Part shown: positions 53,270 to 64,000 of the stretch, piece after piece
Layout of the letters: the number at the start of each line of letters is the position of its first letter
How positions within the stretch are numbered: position 1 is the stretch's first letter
From: Bolinopsis microptera
Lineage: Eukaryota > Ctenophora > Tentaculata > Lobata > Bolinopsidae
Reading direction: 5' to 3'
Assembly: GCF_026151205.1 (NCBI RefSeq)
Contig: NC_087073.1
Coordinates: 1,238,001 to 1,302,000, forward strand
DNA length: 64,000 nucleotides
Translations under genes and position numbers: made by a program
Notes under the pieces: generated by a model
Told to the model about the DNA's origin: nothing
Database searches by the model: none
The model's input: only the letters and a program-made list of their open reading frames with translations

Positions 53270-53655
53270 GAGTCGTAAGTACGTGGACCTCTGCTTGGAG
53301 TCCGGCGGAAACCGAGCGGAGTCCGCCGAGCTGTCGGACTCCTGGCGATTCAAGTCTGGTCGTAGATGTCCGGCGGATTCCGCCAATGCACTCCGCCTTA
53401 GTCCGCATGCGTACCGTAGTCCGCCTAGTGCATACTCTGCTGGCGGACACTCTGCCTAGCCGCCGCGGAGCCGCTCGGATTCGCGCGGACTTACTTCCTC
53501 CGAGTCCGCTCGGAGTCCGCACGGCTCGCTCGTAACCGCCCAAAAATTACTGAGTCCATTGTACATACATTTGTAGTCGTAGCCACCGCCCTGAGTCCGC
53601 TCGTATTCCGGCGGTCATCCGCCGCGGACTCTACTCCGCTACGGATAGTTCAATA
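53270..53655. repeat. GC-rich GAGTCCGC island of copy 1
   Basis: Dense GTCCGC, GAGTCCG and TCCGGCGGA words in both orientations, with many CpG. ORFs on both strands here are compositional. Recurs at 58600-59005. Confidence 0.8.
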
Positions 53656-56600
53656 AAAACGCATCTGAAGTTCTTAGAAAGTTCTAGATTAAACTGATGT
53701 GTTCAAAACAGGAAGAAGAACAACGTTTATATCTGACAACCATTTTATTAGAAATTAATTAATTAGTTAATCAATTATTAAGACAAATATTCAAAAAATT
53801 AATAAAATTATTTTCGATCAAAATAATATAAAAATTACGTAACATGAATATTTACAACTTTTCACTAAATTAATACGGAAATCGAAGCAGTACTTTATAT
53901 ATGACCATATTATATACTAGAAAGATCTTACTTATGAAGTCTCAGCTGGCACATGGTGCAATTGTCCTGACATTTAAGGCAGGGGTGTGTGATCCACAAT
54001 GTTTTCCTGTTTTCTGCATGAACAAGCATTGCACAACCTTGACTCTAAACAGTGCAACTGATGTTTTAAATGATCTTTTTTCGGAGCTTATTCCATAAAG
54101 TGGTTCACTGGTAACATGCGCCCCATTATCTTCTTTCATCCTCAGCTTATCGGATCTAGGTATTATTATCTTACGCCTGCATCTGATGGTAAACACGAGA
54201 AGAATGTTGTTCAGCTGACCCTGAATTTTGGCGGGAGCTGTTCCCAATTGATGTCTGCCTGTTGGAAGATTGCGACTTCTGTTCAAGAACTGAAAGTCTA
54301 GCAGTCATCTAGTCAACTCGATTGTGATGAAATGCAAACATGCAGCATCAAAAGTTCTCCGACATGCATTAAGGTTAGCTGGTGTAGAATTTTTCCGAAT
54401 AAAAAAGCATCTATTACACTTTCATCGATAGATCGATCGTTCTAATAGCCGAACCTTACCAATTTCCGTGATCCAACTGGTGGTGTCTGAATCCAGTGAA
54501 AGCGTTGGCACAGCAAGTATCGTTTTACGAGCCTCCAAGTTTAGGGATACTAAATCTGTAGATTCATAATAAACTTGTAATAACCCCATAATATGGAATA
54601 AAACATGTGAGCTGGAAACTAATCCAAGGAATCAACAAAACCATTATTTACCATTCATAAACTCCTACTTTTCATAATCTTAACAAACATTCTACTATAA
54701 ACTGAACTTAATAAATAGTTAAATATAGTTACCCATAACTCTTCTACTCTTTACTTAAACGATGTCCTGAACTGAGATGACCGTCAAATACCACCAAAGC
54801 CAAGCCATAACTTTATTATAAACTTCTTGTGCTTTGGGTGAATCAAATCAATTACTTCCAATCCACAGAATAAACCTGACTTTGTGAACACAACCGTGTA
54901 AACTCATCAAAACAAAGGCTAACACCGATCTCTTCTAGATTCCCAAATGCAGGTTCGATAATGAGTGGCATAAAGACAACTTTATACAGTTTTGGACCAT
55001 GCGAGATTTATTGATAAAAACGTGTAATTTATGTAAACAAATACTTAAATACTTAAATATTGCCGTTTTCCCTTACGGCGCTATAACGTAATATATGTTA
55101 AAAATCGCGCCGCAGCTACTCCGTCCTCAACATTTGCGCGTGTTTCTTAGTCGCTCAGACGTACTTTTAATTCTTGGGCCGTAATCAGAGCCTGATTACC
55201 TAACGCTAAGTATGGCAAAGTGACTGTAATTGTCATTCAACAATTACTGAATTAATCCATCCATAAAGTGATTTACAAAATGACACCTAAACCTCGTGTT
55301 ACGGTGTCACTTAAACTTAACTTTGCTGCTGAACTGTGGTGGTCTGACGTTTGGCAGCTAGATCGGACTCTGCATGATATTGTATTAGCAAATTTGTATA
55401 GTGTATAATTTTTTAGTGTTTATAATACTCCTGCAACCTGTGTAGTCAACGGTCGTAACACAAAAACAAAATGTTGGCCTGGCTATGTGCATACCAAGTA
55501 AATAACACGCACTCCGATACAAGCTTCTGAGAAACCCGCAAAACATGTTCTTGTAGTCAACGGTGCACAAAGAAGCACTAACTAGCATTTTGTCCTTTAC
55601 CCTCCTACATAATTAGAACATTTTTGTGGGCGAACTCATTAACAACGATCTGAATTAATAAACAAAAGTATAATAAAACAAAAGTTAAATTTATTTACAA
55701 TTATTCAATCAAAACATATCATAGAATTCTAATAAGGAAACACAATGCAAAATGGATGTCTTAAACTATAATTTTGTTGTGACGTAATACCCTATTGACT
55801 TTCAAAGTTGAATTTTAGTTCAAGTATTAAATGCACCACCTCATAGTTAGGGTAAAAAGTTATTTTAAATTTTAAAATATTGAGAATATTGCTCTATGGC
55901 TTAAAATTTAAAATTCTAGCAAAGATATCTTATTTTTTTAAATAGTTTGGTTTACATTTATGACAGTACTTGGCATTACTAGTTTTATTGAGGCTGGTAA
56001 AAGGACCCTGTTGCCCTGTAAGGGCTTTACCGAACCCCAGGGGACCACAATTTGAATAAATCAGGCCAGATGTTTCAAATTAAGTGCAATTTAATTTATT
56101 TTGGAGCCTATGATTCACGTGGTATAGCGGTGGTCATGTTTTAAAGGTCAGTTTATCCTTGTGTGCTAATTATCCATCCAGATGCTTAGTGATGTTGGTA
56201 AATCATGCCTCTTCTACGATATATAATGTTTGACCATAAATTTGTTTATTACACATAAACTGTGCACTAATGTTCATTAAACAATATTTACATTCATTGA
56301 TATTTAAAAGCGTTATTTCCCCAGCACTACTACACAACAAAAACTAGTCGGGCCACCGAGGAAACCACGGTCTTCAAGAAACAAAGAGCCAATTGTGCTC
56401 TTCTATTCTGTGATCGGAGGTGTATCAAACTATACAACTAGCTAAATATACAAGAAAATTTAATGGAATCATTACAGTTCGTTTGATAAGTTTCACGTGT
56501 CCAAAGTAATGTTCATGGTGATCATATTTTTTGATCCCCGGTGGGCAAAACACTCGTCCGAAATGTCAAGGCAAACCTGTCGAAGTTCACCATACGAAGT

Positions 56601-57059
56601 AAGGCTATTTGAACATATACCAGCTTACAATAACACAACCCATGGTACGAGAGACTCGTGAGCCTCAAAATTCTTCAAATATACAGGCACATAACTAGTT
56701 AGCAAAACACTAAACACAACCTACATAACGATTACCAAATAATGTATAATGCCATTTACTATTCGAAAGAAAATATATCAGCATCTAATTTAAAAAATTG
56801 AAGAATAAACCTGAAGAAAGGGAAAGGCGGAGGGGTTTGAGAGGCAGAGAAGGAAAGCAACAGGATACCTGTGCCGCAGTATTTATAAAATTTGTGTATG
56901 ATGATTCGTTTTGTTTCGTCTCTTAGATTAATATATAGTTTCTGATACCCTTGTCAGTTCTTTGCAATAACACCGTTGTTTACTCATATGATTAATTTTA
57001 GTTTAATTAACCTATATCAATGATACTTCATTTGCATCAAAGTTGTAACTGCCCATAGT

Positions 57060-58420
57060 TGGCTGACATAAATATAATGTAGTTCTAACAAAGCTTTCCT
57101 AAATTATTCTTGAATTACTGATAGAGTGGAGAAGTCTATTTCAGCTCGTTGACTTACGGCAGTATTCAAAATACTGTTTGATTGGAGATGAATAGTGAGG
57201 ACGGAGTGGTTGGGATGAGGTATTTGTCTCGTCTTGGTGACCAGTTAATAAAAGAACATTAGACTGGTGATTGGAACTTATTAATTTTAAACATTTCCAG
57301 TAAACAGTGCAACATATGAAGATGTGTGGACAGTCCAGGAAGTTATACTCGTTACAGGAATGGTTAACAGTGTTCTAGTTCAAAGAAATCTTTGCCTAAC
57401 ATCTGCTTGAATAACTTTACCGGCTTATCCCTAGTGATAGGCCTTACTCTGGCACATGTTTTGAACTTATTGGAAGTACACTCATTACACCCAAAGATAA
57501 TTCTTATGCATTATTTTTGTGTTTTAAATATGGCTCTATTTAATTATTTGATACACCTCCCCCAAACAATAGTCCATAACATAGGTGTTAATTCAAAAAG
57601 GGTGTGGTACAGGTCACTAATAGAGTGTTTTATGACTCAGCGTCTGATCACATAGTCACCAATCGCACATTTCAATTTTACGATTTAACGCTCTCAAGTG
57701 AGCATCCCCAGTTCAGTTTTTGTCAATAATTGACTCCCAAGAAGACTTAGTTTCCACTACCTTTTTAATTATTATATTATTCATTTCAGTCTAATTCATT
57801 AGTGGTTTGAATCTGGTTCATTTCTACAGTTCGGCCTTAAAAGTGGGATAAAACAAACATGTCTTTGTTGTTGATATGCATCAAGTTACTCTCATATATG
57901 ATGACAAGTTTAAGAATTTGTTAGCTTTGCAGTAAGTGTTTTTATACATTTATCTACAACAAATATGTTTGTGTCACGCAAAAAGTATAAACTTACCTAG
58001 GTCCTGATACTCAGTATATTTTCATATGATGTATATAAAAAAAGCAAGGGACCTAAAACTGACCCCTGAAGGCCCACCAAATATTACAGAACAGTTTTTC
58101 GGATTCTTCCGCCAATACTGACCATATTGCTGCCTATTATGAGAGGTAACTGGCTATTATTTATTTAGCAGTCCCACGAATTCCATAATCATTCAGATTT
58201 TTAAGCAGTTTATCAGACAATTGTATAAAACTTTACTTAAAATCAATGAGATGCTAGTACATTATTTTTAGCTCTAGTGATTTTTCAGTATTCGTACAAA
58301 AGTTAAGTGCATGGCTTTCGAATGATTTATTCTGAAGCCCATATTGATTTTCATAAAATAATCCTTGCACTGCAGAAACTGTAAAGCCTGTAGAATATCA
58401 TGACATTGATATTGCTCTGT
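57060..58420 (-). pseudogene. Decayed LINE reverse transcriptase in copy 2
   Basis: The GVPQGS-VLGP-like block (minus) lies at about 58045-58080, split by an inserted base. The DD block is degraded, and the C-terminal block is at about 57090-57250. No frame stays open for more than about 60 codons. A 3-copy consensus would be needed to read it. Confidence 0.65.
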
Positions 58421-58599
58421 CCGGAAACTGGTTTGGTAGGTTTATGGTCAACGTTTATACATTAAGGTCCAAAGTATAGGACTATATTGTACACAATTGA
58501 CTTGTGAGGGTAATGGTTAAGTTTAATCACTAGCGACCTTTTCACTGACCACAGATATTAGCCCAAAATGCTATGTTGGTATGTCACTGACAAATTTAG

Positions 58600-59005
58600 C
58601 CGAGGTCGGAAGTCTTGAGGTCGAAGTCAGTGGACTCTGTGGAGTTCCGGCGACTCCGATCGGAGTCCGCCGATCTGGCGGACTCCGCGGATTTCAAGTC
58701 TTGGCGGAAGAGGTCCGGCGAGTCCGCCAAAGCACCCCTCCGCCGGAGACCGCGAGCGGAACCGGTGTCCCGCCTAGTGGCCTTACTCTGCGGCGGACGA
58801 CTCTGCCTAGCCCGCCTCGGAGCGCTCGAGTCCGCGGCGGACTTTAAAAGTCCGGCTCGAGTCCGCTCGGAGTCCGCCTCCGCTCCCTCGGAAAGTCCGC
58901 CAAAATGTACTCTGATTCCAGTGTAAATACAATTTATTAGCGGAGCACACCGCCGGAGTCCGCTCGGAGTCCGGCGGCTCCGCCGCGACTCTACTCCGCG
59001 ACGGA
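58600..59005. repeat. GC-rich GAGTCCGC island of copy 2
   Basis: Same composition and position in the unit as 53270-53655. The 168-codon minus ORF and the plus ORFs across it are Arg/Ser/Ala-rich compositional frames. Confidence 0.8.
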
Positions 59006-59261
59006 TAGTGCAATAAAAACGACTTCTGAATGTCTTAAGAGAAGTTCTAGAATAAACTGATGTTTTCGAAAACAGGATAGAGAACAAGCTTTTTATCGAC
59101 AACCATTTATTGGATAATAATTAATTAGTAATCAATTATTAAACAAATATTCAAAATTATACAATTATTTTCCGATCCAAAATATTTAAAAATACGTAAA
59201 CATGAATAAATAAAACAACTTTTCACTAAATAATCGTGAAATTCGAGAAGCAGTACTTTCA

Positions 59262-62200
59262 TATATGACCATATTATATACTAGATAAGAGTCTACTTAT
59301 GAAGTCCTCACTGGCACAATGGTGCAATTGTCCCTGACATTTAAGGCAGGTTTGATCCACAATGTATTCCTGCTTTTCTGGCTATGAACAACAATGCCAC
59401 AACCTGAACTTTAGAACAGTTGCAACTGATTTTTTAAAGATGAGCTTTTTCGGAGCTGTATTCATAAGATTGGTCACTGGTACAGGTTCGCCCCATTATT
59501 CTTCTTACATCCTCAGCTTATCGATCTAGTTATTATTAACTTACGCCCTGCCAGCTAGGTAATCAAGATTAGAATGTTGTACAGCTGTCCCATATGTTGG
59601 CGTGATCTGTTCCACATGATGTCTGCTGTTGAAGATTGCGACTTCTGTCAAGAACTGAAAGTCTATCTTCATCTATTCATCTCGATTGTGATGAAATCAA
59701 CTGCTGCATCAAAAGTTCTCCGCATGCTTTATGTTGCTGTGTATAATTTGCCGAATAAAAAGCATCTATTACACTTTCATCGATGATGCGATCGTTTCTG
59801 AATAGCCTATCCTTACCATTCCGTGGTCCCAACTGGTGGGTCTGATCGCATTGCAAGGCGAGGCACAGGCAGGTATCGTGTTTACGTGCCTCCAAGTTTA
59901 AGGGAGTAGTCCTAAACGGGGTATTCATAATAAACTTGTTAGACCCTTAGGTTGTCAAAAACTAGGAGCAGAATTCTATTCCAAGGGAAACACCAAACCA
60001 TTATTTAACAGTCATAAACACCTTACTGTCATAATCTTTACAAACCTTCGTACTATAACTGAACATTTTAAATAGTGAAAGTATTAGGGCACCATTATCT
60101 CTCTATTACTCTCTACTTAGAACATGTCTGAACTTAGGGTAGACCGTCAAAAACCACCAAAGCCAGCCCATAACTTTATTTTAAATCTTCTTGGCTTTGA
60201 AACAATTCAAGGACTCCCAATCCACAGAATAAACCTGACACTTGTGAACACCTCCTTACTCAATCAAAACAAGGCTAAACCGTATCTCTCTAGATTCCCA
60301 AATGCAGTGTTCGATAATGGGATGGGCATAATGACCAACTTTAACAGTTTTTTGTTGACCATGCTATATATTGATAAAAACGTTGAATTTATGTAAACAA
60401 ATACTTTAATTACTTAAATATTGCCTGTTCCGTACGCGCTAAACGTAATATATGTTAAGAACCGCGCCGCATCTACTCCCTACCTCAACATTTGCGCGGG
60501 TATCTTATGCGCGCACTATACGTTTATTCTTGCCGTTAATATCAGAACCCTGACAATAAACAGCTAAAGGTGGCAGTGACCTGTAATATTTCTCAACAAT
60601 TTACTGAATTAGCCACCCATAAAAAAAAAAAATTTATTTACAAAATGAACACCTAAACTCGTGTGTTCGGTGTTTCACTTAAACGTTTACTTGCGGCTGA
60701 AACTGTGGTTGTCTGACGTTTTTGCAGCTAGATCGGACTCTGATGATATTGTATAAGCAATATGAATAGTTTATAATTGTTTTTATGTTTAGAATACTCT
60801 GCAACCTGGAAGCACGGCTAACACAAAAACAAAATGTTGGCCTGGCTTTTGCAAAACCAAGTAAATAACACGCACTCCCGATAAAAAAGCCGTCTGGAGA
60901 AACTCCCGGCAAAATGTTCATTGTAGTCAACGGCACAAAGATGCACTACTAGCAATTGTGTCCTTAACCCTCACTACATTATTTTAACATTTTTTGGCGA
61001 ACTCATTGAACAACATTGAATTAATAAAACAGGAAAAGTTAATAAACACAAAAATAAATATATTACCAATTAGTTCAAACATTACATATCATAAATTCTA
61101 AAATGGAAACTACAATAGCAAAATGTATGTCTTAAACTATAATTTTTGTTGTGACTAATAATCTAATGAACTTTCAAAGTTTAATTTTATTAAGTATGAA
61201 ATGCCCACCACATCAAGTTAGGGAAAAATGTTATTTTTAAATTTTAAAATTGAGAAGATGCTCTATGGCTTTAAAATGTAAAATTTCTAGCAAAAGATAT
61301 CTATTTTTTAAATAGTTGGTTACAGTTATGAGACAGTACAGGTCATGACTAGATTTTCTGTGGCTTGTAAAAGGACCCAGTTGCCTGTAAAGGGCCTTTA
61401 CCCGAACCCCAGGGGACCACAATGTGATTAAGATCAGGCCAGATGTTTCTATGTAGAGCAATTTATTTTATTCGGGAGCTATGATTACGTGGTAAAGCTC
61501 GTGGTCTTGATTAAAAGGTCAGTTTATCCTTGTGTGCTAATTATCCATGCCATAAGCTTAGTGATGTTGGTAGAATCATGCCTTCTACGAAAATAATGTT
61601 TGACATAAATTTGGTATTTACCACATAAATCTGTTTGCATGCTAATGTCAATTAACAATATTACATTCATTGATATTTAAAGCGTGGTATTTTTCCCCAG
61701 CACTACTACACAACAAAAACCTGTCCGGCCCACCGAGGAAACACGGTCGCAGACAAAGAGCCCAATTGTGCTTTCTATTCTTGAGAATCGATGTGTATCT
61801 ACTATAAACTAGCTAAATATACTAAGAAAATTTAATGGATCATTACAGACGTTTTTTATAAGGTTCACGTGTCAAAGTAAGTGTTCATGGATAAGTCATA
61901 TTTTTTGATCCCCGAGGGCAAACCACTCCACCTAAAGGTCAAGGCAAACTTTCGATGTTTCACCATACGAAGTAAGGCTATTTGAACATATACTCACTTA
62001 CAACTCAACCCAAGGGACGAGACGTCGTGATCCTCCAAATTCTTCAAAATATTCAAGCACATACTAGTTACTAACACTAACACAACATACATACGATACC
62101 AAATAATGTATAATTCCATTACTAATTCGAAAGAAAATAATCTGCTATCTTAATTAAAAAAATTGAAGAATAACCCTGAAAGAAAGGGAAGGAGAGGGGT

Positions 62201-64000
62201 TTGGGGAGAGGCAGAGTAGGAAAACAACAGGATCTGTGCCCGCAGGATTTTAAAATTTTTGTATGAAGATTCGTTTTGTTCGTCCTTAGATTAATATATA
62301 GGTCCCTGATACCCTTGTCATGTTCTTTGCAATACACCGTGGTTTACTCATATGATTAAGTTTAGTTAATTACCCTATTTCAATGAAATCATTTGCATCA
62401 AAGTTGTAACTGCACCATAGTTGTCTGTCATATTTAGAATGTAGTTCTAACAAGCTTTCTAAGATTATCTTTGAAATACTGTATAGGAGTGGAGAAGTCT
62501 AATTCACTATTCGTTGACTTACGGCAGTGATTCAAATACTGTTTGATTAGGTAGATGAATAAGAGGAACGGAGTGGTGGGATGAGTAGTTGTCTCGTCTT
62601 GGTGACCTGTTGAATAAATGAAACATTGAGACTGGTGGATTGGGAACTTATTATTTTAAACATTTCCAGTAAACAGTAGGGCAACTTATGAAGATTGATG
62701 GGACAGTCAGGAAGTTTAAACTCGTTACAGATTGGTTACTGTGTTCTAGAACAAAGAAAGCAATTGCCTAACAACTGCTTGATAACATACCGTCTTACCC
62801 TAGTGCTAGTCCTTACTCTGCACATGTTTTGAACATATTGAAGTACGCATCATTATCACGCAAAGAGAATTCCTTATGCATTTTCTTTTGTGTATTTAAA
62901 ATATGGCTTCTAGTTTATTATTTGATACACCATCCCCAAACGATATTCATAACATAGGTTGTGAATTCTCAAAGGGTGTGGTACAGGTCCTTAATAGAGT
63001 GTTTTAGGTACACATCGTCTATTCCAACATATCTACCATCTCACCTTTTCAATTATAACTATTTTAACGCTCTCAGTGAGCATCCCAAGTTCAGGTTTTT
63101 GGTCATAATGACTCCAAGAAACTTAATCCTCACTTTTTAAATATTATAAATAACCATTGACAGTTCAAATTCAATAGTGTTTGAATCTGGTTCATCTCTA
63201 CAGTTCGGCTTAAAGTGTATATAACAACATTCTTATGTGTTGATATGCAGCAAGTTACACTTCATATATGAAGAACAAGTTTAAAGAATTTTGTTAGCTT
63301 TGCAGTAAAGTTGTTTTTTATACATTTATCAACAAACAAAATATGTTGGGTGTCATCGGCAAAAAGTAAAACTTACCGTATTTCCTGAATACTCCTATAT
63401 ATTTCATTGATGTAGATAATGAAACGCAAGGGACCTAATACTGACTCCTGAGGCAACACGCAAATATTACAGACAGTTTTTCGGATCTTCTCCAAGTACT
63501 GAAAACATATGCTGCCTAATAGAAGGTAACTTGGCTATAAATTTATTTCATTCCCTCGAATTCCATAATCATTCAGTTTTTTAAGCATTTTATCATGACA
63601 GATTGTATCAAAAAACTTTTACATTATATCAATGCAGAAGCTAGTACATGAATTTTTATCTCTATGATTTTCATGTAGTCGACAGAGAAGTAAGTGCATG
63701 GCTTGTCGAATGATTTTTTCTGAAGCCATATGATTTTCATATATAACCTTGCGACTGAAGAAACTGTAAAGCCAGGAGAATATCAATGACAATGAATATT
63801 TCGCTGCGGACGGTTTTGGTGAGGGTTAAGGTCAAAGTTATAAAATTAAGGGTCAAAGTTAGGACTAGAGTTGTAACCCTATTGACTGTGAGTAATGTTA
63901 ATGTTTATCACTAGCGACCTTTTTCATCTGACCAAATAATTGGCAAAATGCTATGTTGTATGTCACGTGACAAATTTTAGCCGAGGGTCGGAAGTCGGAG
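59262..64000 (-). repeat. 5.4-kb tandem unit, copy 3 (runs off the window)
   Basis: Collinear with copies 1 and 2 up to the edge of the GC island, where the window ends (GTCGGAAGTCGGAG aligns with 58607). The array therefore continues beyond the window. Confidence 0.92.
62420..63800 (-). pseudogene. Decayed LINE reverse transcriptase in copy 3
   Basis: This copy retains LLFADDT (minus, about 63345-63370), the catalytic block, in readable form, and a KFLGVIMTKNLN block at about 63065-63125. FDTICHD lies near 63590-63615. Frames are broken as in the other copies. Confidence 0.7.

Larger units (their letters stand above)
48506..53897 (-). repeat. 5.4-kb tandem unit, copy 1
   Basis: The anchor TATATGACCATATTATATAC occurs at 48506, 53898 and 59262, giving periods of 5392 and 5364 bp. 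Order along the unit: unique AT-rich sequence, the segment also found at 1453-2747 (50300-51595), a LINE RT (minus, 51682-53100), a GC-rich GTCCGC island (53270-53650), and AT-rich sequence. Copies differ by many single-base indels. Confidence 0.92.
53898..59261 (-). repeat. 5.4-kb tandem unit, copy 2
   Basis: Collinear with copy 1 throughout. It includes the 1453-2747-like segment (about 55665-56990), the LINE RT (57060-58420) and the GC island (58600-59005). Indels occur every 10-20 bp against copies 1 and 3. Confidence 0.92.

Noticed and set aside
58581-59102. Arg/Ser/Ala-rich ORFs of up to 168 codons on both strands
   Set aside because: They arise from GTCCGC words in a GC island and are not kept in copy 1.
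54116-60396. Short plus- and minus-strand ORFs in the 5.4-kb units (for example 57392-57655, 60124-60396)
   Set aside because: Not conserved between units, because indels shift every frame.
1-64000. tRNA or rRNA genes
   Set aside because: No cloverleaf box A/B pair or rRNA-like stretch was noticed on either strand; a tRNA search program would be needed to exclude short degenerate copies.

Overview
This looks like repeat-rich nuclear DNA from an invertebrate animal. The signs are Penelope-like, LINE, Ty3/Gypsy, hAT-like, Mutator-like and Helitron-like elements, a tandem family of single-exon C2H2 zinc-finger genes, and vertebrate-type TTAGGG repeats, which most insects lack. I cannot name the phylum from the sequence alone. 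There is no bacterial or organellar gene layout, and I found no rRNA or tRNA gene and no CRISPR array. The only plausible host protein-coding genes are the zinc-finger genes at 32.7-40.4 kb. Almost everything else is mobile or tandemly repeated DNA, much of it nested.

Layout. (1) 0.08-4.6 kb: the right arm of a long-TIR DNA transposon, split by a composite Penelope-like element (PLE) with a 13-bp target duplication. The PLE ends in large inverted repeats that each carry a GIY-YIG nuclease domain and a hammerhead-like core, and its own ORF is broken by a LINE tail. (2) 4.6-13.2 kb: minisatellites, three TTTTTGTCCG foldbacks and a 7-kb GGA-rich purine tract. (3) 13.7-17.4 kb: a 1.4-kb repeat duplicated head to tail. 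The second copy carries a foldback insertion and a Helitron-like insertion. (4) 17.4-21.2 kb: one LINE copy split by a 2.2-kb insertion made mostly of tandem repeats, including an interstitial TTAGGG block between oppositely oriented minisatellites. (5) 21.2-30.4 kb: a decayed Ty3/Gypsy element split three times, each with a matching target duplication: an RNase H LINE (15 bp), a hAT-like MITE (8 bp) and a 3.1-kb long-TIR transposon (9 bp). (6) 30.4-41.3 kb: five C2H2 zinc-finger loci on the minus strand with six copies of a common spacer, next to a cluster of eight TAATGTAAGTCACA motifs. (7) 40.5-48.1 kb: a solo LTR, a 425-bp TRIM-like element, a deleted Mag-like Gypsy element and a second LTR/gag fragment. 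(8) 48.5-64.0 kb: about 2.9 copies of a 5.4-kb tandem unit, each with a decayed LINE reverse transcriptase on the minus strand, running off the end of the window. The copies differ mostly by scattered one-base indels, which suggests unpolished long-read sequence or strong decay.

The zinc-finger cluster expanded first as a ~1.7-kb gene-plus-spacer unit and then as a ~3.5-kb two-gene block. The transposons show clear relative ages by nesting. The long-TIR family spreads paired TCACGTGA boxes, mostly with a nearby CRE-type TGACGTCA, and could seed regulatory sites.
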